Shown here in pieces: positions 7,821 through 21,400 of a stretch of 46,249 bases of DNA (position 1 is its first letter; each line of letters begins with the position of its first letter). The position numbers and the translations under genes are program-made. This DNA is from Deltaproteobacteria bacterium. GTDB lineage: Bacteria; Desulfobacterota; DSM-4660; Desulfatiglandales; Desulfatiglandaceae. The notes beneath the pieces were generated by a model, which searched no databases, was not told the DNA's origin, and saw only the letters and a list, made by a program, of their open reading frames with translations. Where the stretch lies: positions 1 to 46,249 of the forward strand of contig JAFGMQ010000112.1 in the NCBI GenBank assembly GCA_016927455.1, given 5' to 3'.

Positions 7821-9353
7821 ATGTATTCTTCTATTTCAATTGTTCCGCCTTATTTTTCATCATCTCTTAAGGGGAGATGTGCTCATGTTTTTTTTATCTA
7901 TTTTATGTTTTTGATCTTTTCTGTGCCGGCACATGCATATGATCTGGTTGATATTTATAAACTTGCACTAAAAAATGATGCAACTTTTCAGAAGGAGATT
8001 TTCAGGCATGAAGCATCTCTGGAAATATATGACCAGGCCCTTTCCGAAATGCTGCCGGTCCTTGGTCTGGAGGCATATTATCAGCGTTCCAAGCATGAAA
8101 TTTTCGATAATGAAGTTGAGATATACGGAGACAGTATTGCACGTTATCCAAGCAAGGGTTTTGACCTTGTTTTGCGTCAGCCCATATTTAAATATTCCTC
8201 TGTGATTGGTCTTTCACAGGCAGAAGAGGAAGTAAAACGTGCTGACCTTGAGTTTGTTGCTGCCGGACAGGACCTGATCCTGAGGGTTACCGAGGCATAT
8301 CTAAAGGTTCTTGAGTCCAGGGATATTTTAAGATTCAGCAAATCCGAAGAAGAGGCAGTCAGCCAGCATTATAGACTTGCAAAGGAGCGGTATGATAATG
8401 GTCTGGTCCCAATTACAGACTATCATGACGCAAAGGCCAGACTCGCAGCCATAATAACTAAAAGGATAAGGGCAGAGCACAGCCTTGAAGACGCCCTCGA
8501 AGGTCTGGCGGAATTGACGGGCATAAGGATTGATTTTCTGAAAGGCATAAAATCCCCTGAAATTGAAACAGATGCCTATTATTACCTGCCCGCTGAAAAG
8601 GTTGATGCCGGTATTTCTGAAGCAGAAAAAAGTCAGGTTGCAAGTCCGCCGCAGGGAAATCTTTTCAACAGCCTTGTTCCTCGAAAAGAAGAGAAATATG
8701 ACGGAGATATTATCCCCCTGATTACACCTCTACCTGATGATATGGAGGAATGGGTGTTGGCTGCAAAAAAACAGAATCTTGACATCCTTGTTAAAGAAAA
8801 AGAGCTTTATGTTGTCAGGCAGGAAATCGACAAACAGCGTTCAGAGCATCTGCCGACTCTTTCACTCGTAGGAAGGTGGAAGCAGGATGAACAGGGAGGC
8901 TCTCTTTATGGCGGGGGAAGTGATATTGAGAAATGGGAGGGATTGGTGGAATTGAAAGTCCCTCTGTTTAACGGATTTTCTACATCATCAAAGGTACGTG
9001 AAGCCAGACTGCTTGCAAAGGCAGTCAGGGAGGAACTTGAAAAGGAAAACCGAACAGTAATCCGAAAATCCAAGGTTGCTTTCCTCGGTATTAAGAGCTC
9101 AATCGAAAATATCAAGGCTTTAAAACAGGCAATGATTTCCAACCAGATTGCACTTGATGCGAAAAAAGAGGGCTTTAAATCAGGGTTGTTTTCGAGCCTT
9201 GCTGTCACAGATGCAGAACGGGATCTTTACCAGATAAAGCAGGAATACGCAAAATCACAGTATGAATATATTATATATAGTCTAAGGCTTAAAGAAGCAG
9301 TCGGGCTTTTAAAGATGGATGATATCGTTGTTGTCAACGACTGGTTGGACTAG
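7821..9353 (+). CDS. TolC-family outer-membrane channel protein
   Basis: A 510-residue outer-membrane efflux/secretion channel. The signal peptide has an extended N-region, a hydrophobic core at about 22-36, and cleavage after AHA (37-39). The mature start YDLVDIYKLALKND is the classical TolC opening helix. Two OEP halves follow: the first at about 45-240, and the second from about 300, with its own start and long alpha-hairpins. Between them is a Pro-rich linker of about 60 residues (about 245-310), longer than in E. coli TolC, and GSS(K)VREARL-type hairpin sequence is seen late in the protein. It forms the outer-membrane duct of tripartite export systems, receiving substrate from HlyD-type adaptors. 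Here it stands 64 bases upstream of the giant adhesin with no RND or ABC pump nearby, so it is most likely the dedicated exit channel for that protein. Confidence 0.93.
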   Translation: MYSSISIVPPYFSSSLKGRCAHVFFIYFMFLIFSVPAHAYDLVDIYKLALKNDATFQKEIFRHEASLEIYDQALSEMLPVLGLEAYYQRSKHEIFDNEVEIYGDSIARYPSKGFDLVLRQPIFKYSSVIGLSQAEEEVKRADLEFVAAGQDLILRVTEAYLKVLESRDILRFSKSEEEAVSQHYRLAKERYDNGLVPITDYHDAKARLAAIITKRIRAEHSLEDALEGLAELTGIRIDFLKGIKSPEIETDAYYYLPAEKVDAGISEAEKSQVASPPQGNLFNSLVPRKEEKYDGDIIPLITPLPDDMEEWVLAAKKQNLDILVKEKELYVVRQEIDKQRSEHLPTLSLVGRWKQDEQGGSLYGGGSDIEKWEGLVELKVPLFNGFSTSSKVREARLLAKAVREELEKENRTVIRKSKVAFLGIKSSIENIKALKQAMISNQIALDAKKEGFKSGLFSSLAVTDAERDLYQIKQEYAKSQYEYIIYSLRLKEAVGLLKMDDIVVVNDWLD

Positions 9354-9400
9354 CAATTTCTTAATAAAATAACGGGTTATATTCAATATAAGAATTTCAT

Positions 9401-9417
9401 AAGGAGTAATCCTCAAA
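9401..9417 (+). promoter_or_regulatory. Ribosome binding site of the giant adhesin, inside a small inverted repeat
   Basis: AAGGAG (9401-9406) lies 11 bases before the ATG. AGGA (9402-9405) can pair with TCCT (9410-9413) across the loop GTAA, which would place the Shine-Dalgarno in a short hairpin. The stem is only four base pairs, so real occlusion is doubtful. The gap to tolC (64 bases) has no clear promoter, favouring co-transcription. Confidence 0.45.
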
Positions 9418-12400
9418 ATGTCACAACTGAAAAAGATTGCCCATAAGTTAAAGTCCTTATCAAATAGACCCTCCGGTAAAAGGGGACCGGAGAGACGCAG
9501 GATGCTCTTTGAAACTCTTGAAAAGCGCCTGCTTCTTTCGGCAGACCCCATAGCAGCATCTCAGGACTTGCAGCAAAAGGACCTGATGGCAGATGCCGTC
9601 CCTGTTTTTACCGTGGAAACCCTCTCTATAGATACCGGCAGTACGGATTTTCAGCACGCTGATGTCCCTCCACTATCTGTTAAAGCTGATGAAGGTGTGC
9701 TATCAAAGGAAAATATTTCATCGCAGCTTTCATATCTCCTTTCGGAAGATATTGGGAGTCAGATTGTCATCATAGATTCATCAGTCCCTGATTACGAATC
9801 CCTGATAGAAAAATTATTTGAAGTGTCCGATAGCGCTGAAAATAAGGACGGCCATAAGGCGACGGGCATGAATTCAGATGAGGGTTATAAAGCTCCATCC
9901 TATGAAATTATGGTCCTTGATTCGGACAGGGACGGGATAGAACAGATTACAGAGATTCTCGGGCAGTATGATCAGGTAAGTGCCATACATGTAATCTCTC
10001 ATGGTTCAGGCGGAATGATGCATCTTGGAAACAGCATCATAGACAGGGACAGTCTGGAAGAATATTCCGGGACGCTCAGTGCATGGCAGGAAAGTCTTAC
10101 CGAAGAAGGGGATATCCTTCTTTATGGCTGCAATATAGCGGATGGTGAACTGGGTATTAGCTTCATCACAGAACTGAGCAGACAGACAGGGGCGGATGTG
10201 GCGGCGTCTACAGATGCCAGCGGAAGCCAGGAGCTGGGAGGTGACTGGGAGCTGGAGTACAGCACCGGTGTTATAGAATCGATGCCCCTGTTCACCGGGC
10301 AAAACATGTCAGCCTATTCCCACCTGCTTGCTGATATCAATGTGGATGGAACAACAGGGGATGATACTATCACAGTGGATTTTGAATCTCTGTCTATCAC
10401 AGGCGGTTCTGCACCTGTTGCACCAAATACGAGAGACAATTACCTTATAGACGGTCTTGGCGGAGACGATACACTGATTATTCAAGGCACTTCCGGCGAT
10501 GATACCATTGATATATCTGATTCCGGGATAACCATAAACGGGACAACCTACAGTATTCTTCTGAATAGTATTACCAGTATCGAGGATTTAATGATAATTG
10601 GGGGTGATGGAACAGATTCGGTCACCATATCTGATTCACTCGCGATTGCCAACGTGAACCTTAGTATAAAATCAGAGACGATTAGTGTTAATAACTCAAT
10701 AGATACAGGATCAGGTTTAATCAGTCTTGATGTAACATCAGAGGATAACAGTGTATTTGGTAATTCGAGCTCATACATAACAATAAATAATTCAACACTT
10801 CGCGGGAGCGATATAAATATAAGTGCTGAATCGCGTGTAACCGCAGAGGCATCCCTTGAACTGAACCTTCCCGTGGATGTTGCCCTGATCAATGTAACCT
10901 CTGATGCCATCGTTTCTATAACAGGGGCATCGCGCCTTGAGAGCACAGGCGATGTTACCATCAACGCCACGTCAACGACAGAAACTACAGCACGGTCCCT
11001 CGCATCCATGAATGGAAGTATCTCTGCGGATGCATCTGTAGCTACATCCATAGTTGCCGGATCAGCGGCTGTCCGGGTGACCGGAACCTCGGCCTTTAAC
11101 GTGGGCGGAGCCATAAGTATAAATGCAACAAACAACAGGACAGTAACAACCATTGCAGACGGCGCTGCCGGCGGGGAGACTGCTGCCGGAGGAAGTGTCG
11201 CAGTTGCAACTATTACAGGAGACACAGAGGCATACCTGGGTGAAGGGTCAACAGTTGAAACCGCAGGAAGCATATCAATAAATGCAAACAAGCTGGACCG
11301 CATAACAACTTCAGCCAAATCAACCTCAGGCGGGGCATCAGAAACTGAAGGATCAACCGCGACCGAAAAGACCCTGAGCGATAATAATGCTGAGACCAGC
11401 GAGGGGGCAGTCACCATAGCAGGTGCTGTAGCAGTTAATACTCTCACAGGTAACACAGGGGCGTATATTGACAGCAGCCAGGTGGTAACAACCAGCGGCA
11501 TGTTAAGTGTTAATTCCATGGATAATACAGATTCTTCGGTTAGGGCTGATGGAAGTTCTGTGGGGTCAGCATCTGCTGGAGTAGGAGCCGGGGTCGCCAT
11601 TAACGTTGTGCAGATCAATAATGAAGCATACCTGGGTGGAACGGGTATAATTACTGCCGGTAATGTGGAAGTCAATGCCGGGATGGCTGAAAAGACAGGA
11701 GAGGAGACCCTGTCTGGTATGTTATCCGCCGAGGCAATATCAGGTGCAAATGGCGGCACAGTGGGTGTTGCTGGTGCGCTTGCTTTAAATGTGGTGGATG
11801 CCACGAGCCGGGCAGAGATAGAGAGCGGGGCGCAGGTAACGATAACAGGCGGAGGGGATGTAAGCCTTACAGCTGAGAACACGACAGAGAGCAGGGCTAT
11901 AGCGCAGCCTGCAAATGAAGGCGCTACAGCAGGGAGCGTGGGTGTAGGTGCATCAGTAGCTCTTAACATAGCAAACACGACTACCATAGCACAACTTGCG
12001 GGCACATCGGTATTAACCGGGGCTAATGACCTGAGCCTGAAGGCTACATCTGATAATACGGTAGTAACAACCGCGAAGGCAGGAGGAGCCGCGAGCGGGG
12101 GAAGCGGGGTAGGTGTAGGCGGAGCCATAGCCATAAGCGTAGCCAATAACGAAACGAGCACGATAATCGGAAGAGGAACAGACCTGACGCTGACTGGAGC
12201 TCTGAGTGAGGAAGCTAACCATAAGGGCAGTACGACCACCTCAGCAGACGGATCTGCCGGAGGAGCCAGCGCAGGCATAGGAGTAGCGCTTGGACTTAAC
12301 GTAGTAAACGACAGCACAATAGCAACAACTGAAAGAAACATAACGGCTGGCGGGGATATTATGTTCGCAGCACATGCAGCAGCGGCGAGCTCGGCAGGAT

Positions 12401-15400
12401 CAAAGGCAAGCGCGTCCGGGGCTGAAGAGGAAAGCGATACACCTGATGATAAGGGAGTTGATAAGAAGATCGGTGCTGAAAGAGGTCTTGCGGATAAAAA
12501 GGCTGAGGAGAGGGGAACAAAGGGGACAGGAGACTCGGCAGATACACCTGCGGCAGAGACAAGTAGTGGCGGGGTAAGTGTTGCAGCGGCAGTGGGAGTA
12601 AATATTGCTGAATCCACGGCCAGCGCCTGTATCCCTGATGCCGAGATCCCCGGTAATGGATTGATCATAACATCAGGAGGACTCCTTACTTTATCATCCG
12701 GCAATAATACCGATGCCACAGCCAAGGCGGACGGAAGCGCAACGAGCGACGGAGGTACAAGTATAGGAGCTGCGGTGGCGATCAACCTTGTAAGCGCGGT
12801 AAATGAAGCCTATGTTGGAGAAGATAGTACTATAAACGCAGACTGGCTGACGATAGAGGCGAAGAAGACAGAGGAGTCGGGGGATACTACAGGGAAAATA
12901 GGGGCAGAGGCTATATCCGGGGCAAGCGGAGGCAAGGTGGGGATAGCAGGGTCTCTGGCTCTGAATATAGCGGACAGCAGGAACGATGCCCTGATAAAGG
13001 ACGGTGCAAGAGTAACCCTCAATGAAGGTGATGTAACCCTGACAGCCGAAGGCGCTACAGAGTCCACGGTCCTTGCGACAGCAAAGGGTGCTGCGGTTGC
13101 ACCGGAAAATAAAGTTACAGCAGCAGGCGATACCGACCTTATTACAAAGGACACGGTGATAGGCGCAGAAAAGGGTCAGTTGTCTGTTGAGCCTGCCGGA
13201 ACCGGCACAGATGATATCAGGTTTACCCTCAGGGACGGCAGTACCATAAGCGTCAGCCTGAACGGTATAACAAAGGTCCAGGAGATACTGGATAAGATAA
13301 ACAATGATAGTGAGAACAATGGAAAACTGTTTGCTGAGTTTAACGAGGCAAAACAGCGGTTTGTTTTAACCGATAAAACAACGGCAACAACAGGGGAGAG
13401 CTCAGAATCCACCTCTGTGACCATGACAGGAAACCCGGTGTTTTACCGTCGGGAAGGCGGCACAGCGGTTACTGCCCCAACATCAGGATCAGCAACATCA
13501 GAAGAACTGAACTTTGCCCTGAGGGTAGGAACCGAGAACCAGCGATTTTATGTCACGGTAGCTAACAAGACATATACCGGTACAGATGCAGAGATGAAGG
13601 CCGAGTGGCTTTCTGATATCAAAGAGGCTATAAGGCTTGAGATGGTGGCTGCCGGTCAGCTTAAGGCCGCTGATGCCGCAGTAGTAGATGTGAAGTTTGT
13701 AGCCGGTAAACTTGTGTTTGGGTCAACAAAGACCATGACCATATGGACAGACACAACAGAGGGGTCTGCGGTAAGCTTCAAGGTAGAGGCCCTTAACTCA
13801 TCCAAAACAAGAAGCCAGCTTGGACTAGAGAAAACAACATCAAATACGGATGGAACGGTCATAACCGGAAGTCTCTTAAAAACTGTAGGAGGAGAAGAAG
13901 CAACCCCGGTAAGTGATGGCGGTTCACTCGGGATAGGAGCATCGGTAGGCCTTAACATATCGAACAACACATCAACAGCCCGGATAGAAAACAATGCGAT
14001 CATCGAAGGAACTGTTAACAATATAAGTCTGTCAGCTGACAGCGAGACAAAGGCCACAACCACATCTACTGCCGGAGGCGAGGCAAAAGGCGGAAGCGGA
14101 GTAGGGATAGGCGGGGCCATCAGTATAGCGGTGTCTAATAATGATATGACAGCGGAGGTAGGCAGCGGTCAACTTCTGGATATTGATGGAGATTTTGCAG
14201 CTTCAGCAACCCATAAGGGAGAGACCATAACCAAGGCGGATGGATCAGCCTCAGGCGGCAGCGCTGCCGTGGGTATCGCTCTCGGACTCAATGTGGTTAA
14301 TGACAGAACTTTGGCCACAACAAACAGGGTTATAGATTCTGCTGGTGATATGAAGTTTGAAGCTGTTAATACATCAACCTCATCTTCTGAAGCAAAGGCC
14401 AGTGCTAAAGGCGCAGAGGGGGAATCCAGCGAAGGTGGGTCATCGGAAAATGTGGATAAAAAAGTTGGTGATCAGAGAAAACTGGCTGACGACAAGGCTG
14501 AAGAAACTGGGAAAAAAGGGACTGGTGATGCTGCTGAAACACCTGCAGCAGAAACCTCCGATGGCGGAGTGAGTGTGGCAGCTGCCATTGGCGTCAATAT
14601 TACATTGAGTGAGGCAACAGCCTATATTCCTGACAACGGTCAGGTGATATCCGGAGGAACCCTGACCCTTACCTCTTCAAACAATACGGATGCCTCATCA
14701 AAGGCAGACGGAAGTGCTGTAGATCCTGAAAACACAAGCGTTGGAGTTGGTGCCGCAGTAGCCATAAACTATGCGGATGTTACAAATATCTCCCACATAG
14801 GTAAAGATGCCCAGGTCACGTCAAACGGGCTTGTTCTAAACGCGGACATGACCGCGGACGAAAAACCCTTTGAACTGACAAATATTTCAGAGACAAGGGA
14901 CAGTATTAACCTGGGAGAAGACCATGGCCTCCAGACAGGAGACATGATTGGCTATGATAATGGCGGCGGTGACAGTATTGGAGGTCTGACCAGCGAACAG
15001 ACCTATTATGTTGTTATGGATGATACCCGGTCCTTCAATATAATACCGCACAATATTGATGATCTGGGTGTGGAGGCACTGAATACCTTCAGAGATGGAA
15101 TGGCGAAGGTTGGGATCAATATTGATGAAATAGGCGGGTCAATAGATTACTCCGAAAACTGGATAGACCTGGGTGCGGATCATTTTCTCAAGGACGGAGA
15201 CCTGGTTGTTTATTCCAAGGGGAATTTTCTCAACAGCGGAGCAATAGGCGGCCTGAAGGACGGGGCAACCTACAAGGTTGATGTTGATGAAGCAAGCCCG
15301 ACCCGCATTAAACTTCTGGACCCGGATACTGATGCGGTACAGGACCTGACATTCTCTGCAGAAAATATAAGCTTCTTTGATCACAAATTTACTATTGTCA

Positions 15401-18400
15401 ATCCTGTTGCAGTAAAACTTGCAGCCATACCTGAAGATGCCATGAATGGTAAGACAATAGATCTCATGGCCGGTGCGACAGGAGACGAACAGAAGCTCAT
15501 TGAAAAGAGTCATAGCTTTAATACAGATGCAACATCAGGTGCCGGTGCATCGAATGTGGGTGTTGCCGGTTCGCTGGCACTGAACATAATTACAAATCAT
15601 ACCGAAGCTGTTATAAAAAGCGGTGCATCAGTAGAAACCGGTACAGGTGATATTTCAATAACAGCAGAGAATATTGAAAATGATTCTGCAAATGCCGCTT
15701 CAAAGGTCTCGGGCGGAAAGGTGGGAGTAGGCGCATCTGTTGCAATGAATATACTCCCGGTCAATGTCACACGGGCCGAGATCGAAGATACTGCCGTCCT
15801 TACAGGCGGCCATGATCTTACCCTTAATGCCGAGTCAGGGCATTCGGTATTTACAACTGTCAAAGCCGGTGCAGCTGGTGGAACAGCTGTAAGCCCAGCC
15901 GTAGCAGTTGCTTATATCAATGATGACACGAGTTCCAGCATCGGCACACCTGACGGGGACGCCATCGATGTGACAGGAAAAGTAAATATGCAGGCCAGTC
16001 ACACGGGAACGGCAAAAACCACCGTAGACGCGTCTGTTGCAGGAGAAAAGGTGGCAGTAGGAGCAGCGGTCGGCATCAATATTATTACCGATTCAACAAT
16101 TGTGACAGCAGAACGTGATATCTCGGCAGGAGGCGCTGTTTCAATTGATGCGATTACAGATCAATACAGCAAGATGGATATCACTGCCAGCGCAAAGGGC
16201 AACAAGAGCGAAGATGAGACAAAGGAAGGAGAGACAGCTCCGAGAAACAGTGATGACGAGGCCCAGGCCCAGGCAAATGCGGCAACCGGCGGTACAAAAA
16301 CACTGCCAAAGGCGAACGACAGCCTTGATAATGCAAATAATAAAGCAACAGAAAAGACCGGTGATGAGAACGGAGAAAACGGAACAGGATCAAGCAGTGT
16401 AGGAGTGGCGGCAGCAATTGGAGTAAACTGGGTGATATCCGATAATGAAGCATCAATAGCCGATGGGATTAATGTTGAAGCAGGCGGAGCTCTGGAAGTA
16501 AAGGCCGAGAGCGAGACAGATCTTGACACAAAGGCGATAGGTGCAGCCCTGTCTTTTGACAGTGATACGGGTGTGGGCGCTGCGGTTGGGCTTAATGTTG
16601 GAATAGTAACGAACAGTGCAACCATAGGGTCAAGCTCTAATATCGATGCAAACGGGATTTCCGTCCAGGCTGTGACACCGGAAGACAAAACCAATGATTT
16701 TGCTGTATGGGCACTTGCAGTGGGAGGCGGCAAAGACAACGGAGTAGCAGGTTCAGCAGGCATCAACGTTATGGTTATGGATACAGAAGCCTCAGCAGGG
16801 CATGACGCGACACTTGCCTCATCTGATTATATTGATATCGAGGCGGAAAATGACACGTCACATCAAAATATCGCAGGGGGCGGTGGTGTTGGTAAAAAGG
16901 CCGGGGTTGGTGTGGCCGTAGCTGCTAACATCATCACCATGAATACGGACGCCTATATTGGAGAAAATACCCATGCTGATGCAACAGAAAAAATATTTAT
17001 CAATTCCGATTCATCTATAACACCGGTTAATTTTGAAATCCCCGGCATGGGCTCCCTGGGTTTCGGGGTGTCCTCCATTGCAGCAGGGGGCGGTGTAAGT
17101 ACCAGCAGTGAAGGGAAGGCCGCCGTGGGCGGATCTGCAATAGTAGATGTTATTATACAGAATACACAAGCCTATGTGGCGGATGGCGTACAGATCAATA
17201 CAGACCCCGCACTGGTAGCCGGTATAGACCAGGGTGTTGTTGTTGATGCCACAAGCCTGACAAGAATAATTAATGGTGCCGGAGGTCTTGCTGTTGCCTT
17301 TGGCGGAACGGGCGTAGGCATAGGGCTCGATGTGGGTGTTATCGTAAAGGATACATCTGCATATATAGGCAATTCTGCAACAGTAAACGCAGATAATGAT
17401 GTCACAATAAGTGCTGCATCAACAGAAGACATTACATCTGTAGCGGTATCTGCTGGAATTTCAAAGGAAAACGGGATAGCAGGATCCCTGGCGGTATTTG
17501 TCCTGACGGCCGGTACGCGTGCGGTAATAGAGGGTGAGTCCGGAAAGATCACCACTGTCAATGCCGGCGGGAATGTAACTCTCTCTGCAACGGACAGTTC
17601 AAGCCTGAACACCATTGCATTTACCGTTGCGGCTGCAGGAAAGACCGGGGTAGGGGCAGCAGGCTCGGTTAATGTTATTACAAACAATGTCCTGGCAGAA
17701 ATATCCGGCTCAACAGTAGGTTCAGAGGGAGATGTGTCTCTTACAGCCACATCATCGCCAATAATCAGGTCACTGGGTATTGGGGTTTCAGGTTCAGGTG
17801 AAAATGCCGTGGCCATAAACGCCTCTGGAAACGGCGTTGCAAATACTGTAAAGGCCTTGATAAACGAAGGGTCAACAGTTACGGCAGAAGGCAATGTGCA
17901 TCTCTCTGCAAAGGATGAAGCAGGGTTTATCATTCCCACCTGGATGATCGATGAAGGCGTTCAGGAGGACCTGAACACAGCCCTTGAAGAGTCACCCATA
18001 GATCTTAAGTCAAGCATCCTCGCAGTAAATGTAAGTGTCGCCGGAAGTGGTCAGAAGGCAGTGGGCGTTTCTCTGATGGGTAATGTGGTCACGAATAATA
18101 TAGCGACTGAGATCAGCAGCTCAACTGTAAGGGCCGGGGTAGATGTAGATGACATTGACACAATAGTTAATGCCGAGGCAGATGTCTCCATGGATGCCTA
18201 TTCAAAAGCAGGTATCCTTGCAGTAACCGTTGGTGTTGGTGCATCAGGAGACCTTGCTGTTCAGGGTACAGGCTTTGGGAATGTAATAACAAACAGGACA
18301 GAGGCCTTGATATCATCCGGCTCGGTTGTTCGGAGTGCTGATGATATAACCATTAAGGCGGAAGATGATTCATCAATAAAATCCCTTGGGTTAAGCATCG

Positions 18401-21400
18401 CTGCATCAGGCAGCAATGCCATAGGCGCAATTGTCGGCGCCAATGTGATTGTTAACAGCGTAACATCGGAAATTGCCGGTTCTCAGGTAGATAGTGGAGA
18501 CAGTCTTGAACTTAAAGCTCTGGCAAATTCCGATATAATGGCATTTACCGGAGGGGTTGCGGCTTCCGGTTCTACTGCCGTTCTTGTGTCTTTATCTGCC
18601 AATGTAGTTACTAATACCACAAGGGCTGTTATCAGCGATCAGGTTATTAATAATGTAAATCACAGGACTGATATTGATGCTGGCGGTACAGTCGACGTCT
18701 CGGCTAAGGACAGTTCAACCATAGATTCACTTGCCTTTGGTGTTTCAGGAAGCGGAAGCACTGCTGTCGGTGTGGGTATTGGCGCAAATGTTGTTGCCAA
18801 TACCATCGCGAGTTCGGTTACAGGTTCTGACCTTGAGACTGATTCCACACTTGATATCACCTCTGAATCATCGGCCATAATCCGCACCCTTGCGATAGGG
18901 GTATCAGGTTCAGGTTCAGTAGCTGTCCAGGTAACGGCCATGGGAAATGCAGTTACAAATACAGTCTCATCCACTATTTCCGAAGGATCAATAGTCACGG
19001 CAGCAGGGGATGTGACGATTACTGCAAAGGACATAGCCCCGAGCCTTATCCCTGACTGGATCGTTTCAGAGGACAGGGCAGATGACCTGACAAAGTCCCT
19101 TGATGGAACGCCAATTGACCTTGACGCCAATATCCTTTCCGTGATGGTAAGTGTGGCGGCTTCAGGTTCTGTAGCGGTAAATGCGGCACTTGTTGGAAAT
19201 CTGATAGCCAATACAGTAACAGCGGAAATCAGCGGGTCTGATGTTGAATCGACTAGCGGGGCTATAGACCTTGATGCACTGTCAAAGGCGGGCATTATTG
19301 GCCTTACCGTGGGGGTTGCAGGTTCAGGGTCTGTTGCAGTGAATGCAACAGGCTATGGAAATGTGATAACTAACCGGACCAAATCCATTATATCTGGCGA
19401 ATCAACCGTAAAAGCAGATGATCTGATTGGCCTGACCGCAAAGGATAGTTCACAGATACGTTCTCTCGGAGTAAGCGTGGCAGGGTCGGGTGCTGTATCG
19501 GTAGGTGCGCTGATAGCAGCAAATGTGATTACAAACAGTATTGAAGCCCTGATATCAGGCTCAACAGCGGAAAGCGGCTCAAACCTTAATCTTTCTGCTG
19601 AAAACGATTCGGATATACTTGGTCTCACTGTTGGCGTGGCCGGTTCAGGTGCAGGGGCAGGCATGCTCTCACTTACTGCCAACACCATAACCAACACAAC
19701 AAGGGCAGCTATTACAGGAGAAGAGGGAGTGAGGTCGGATATTGACACAGATGGCGCAATAAACCTCACGGCGTCCGATATATCGGAGATAAATACGCTT
19801 GCTATTGGTGTGGCAGGCACAGGAGGAGGGGCTGTTGGCGCAGCCCTTGCAGCAAATATTATTATTAACAAGGCTGAGACAGAGATCAGCGAAAGCGACA
19901 TTATAACAGGTTCCACCCTTTTACTTGACTCATCAAATTCTTCAATCATACGCGCCCTTGCCATAGGGGTTTCCGGTTCAGGAGGGTTTGCCGTTCAGTT
20001 AACCGCAATGGGTAATGTTATCTCAAATGAGACATCATCAGTTATAAGCGGTTCAGACGTGGAGGCAGCCGGTAATATTAACCTCTCGGCAGAAGATAAA
20101 TCACCATCCATGATTCCTTTTATGGATGCTGTGGGTTCATATATTACAGATGAAGACACAGTCCAGGATCTGAAAGATGCCCTGTCAGGCTCCCCAATTG
20201 ATCCGACAGCAAATATAATATCTCTAATGGTCAGTGTAGCCGGTACAGGCGGTGTGGCTGTAAACGGCGCATTCACGGGAAATGTAATTACAAATAACAT
20301 TGAGACATTGATACATGCTTCAGAGGTTGTTTCGGATACAGGGATTATTAACCTTGATTCTGACTCAAAGGCAGGCATCCTTGCCCTGACAGTTGGTGTG
20401 GCAGGTTCCGGTGCAGTTGCAGTCAATGCAACTGGATTTGGAAATATCATTACCAATACGGTCTCTTCAAAAGTGACAGGGGGTTCAAGTATTACAACCA
20501 GCTCCGATAGCGGTGATATCACTCTTAATGCGGACGACACCTCCCAGATAAGGTCTGCCGCAGTAAGTGTCGCCGGCACCGGCGGTATAGCCGCAGGGGC
20601 CCTGATTGGTGCAAATGTTATTACCAATTCGGTGATAACAGAGGTTAGAGGATCAACCGTCAACAGCGGTTCAAAACTGGAACTGACATCTGAGAATGAT
20701 TCAGATATTCTTGGCCTGAGTGTTGGTGTGGCAGGAGCAGGCGCAGGAGCGGGGATCCTTTCTCTCACTGGTAACACTATTACTAATACAACAAAGGCTG
20801 CTATTACGGGAGAAGTTAACGATCGGTCAGATATTGATACGACCGGTGCAGTAAACCTCACTGCCTCAGATACATCGGAAATCAATACCCTTGCCATCGG
20901 TGTGGCGGGAGCAGGTGGCGGTGCAGTTGGGGCAGCTGTCTCTGCAAATGTTATAGCAAACACGACTGAGACTGAAATAAGCTACAGCGATTTATTTTCA
21001 GGATCAACCCTTGAAATGGATTCGTCAAATTCCTCGATCATTCGCACGCTTGCAATAGGGGTGTCAGGATCAGGAGGTGGCGCCGTACAGATATCAGCCA
21101 TGGGTAATGTAATAGCTAACAATACATCCTCAGTAATAAACAACTCAAATGTGACGGCTGATGGAAATATCAGTATAAAGGCAGAGGAAAAATCACCATC
21201 CATGATACCTCTTATGGATGCCATAGGTTCCTTTATAGTTGATGCTGATACCCGTGAGTCTTTTGCAGATGCCCTCGAAGATTCCCCGTTTGATCCAAGG
21301 GCCAACATTATGGCCTTCATGCTGAGCGTGGCAGGTTCCGGAGGTGTGGCAGTAAGCGGAGCCTTTACAGGAAATGTTATAACCAACTCAATCACAACAG

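Larger units (their letters stand above)
10801..17700 (+). repeat. LktA-like beta-strand repeat region with charged inserts (protein-level repeats)
   Basis: Residues about 460-2760 repeat a pattern of roughly 35-45 residues: a small-residue strand such as VGVGAAVAINV, an Asn/Thr turn with A(Y/E)IG, then VTAGGDVxLxA. Larger modules recur, each carrying a Lys/Glu-rich insert of about 50-60 residues that ends in a phrase such as TPAAETSSGGVSVAAAVGVNI. Inserts lie near 11320-11405 (short), 12400-12565, 14395-14565 and 16190-16395. Matching copies differ widely in codon choice, so the duplications look old. Likely beta-helix or stacked strands, by similarity to leukotoxin LktA-type filamentous adhesins. 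Confidence 0.75.

Noticed and set aside
10548-12785. A 745-codon open frame on the minus strand
   Set aside because: It is the complement of the low-complexity Ala/Gly/Thr/Val repeats of the adhesin. Its product is a Ser/Ala/Pro/Val-rich text without domain, and no ribosome site pattern supports it.
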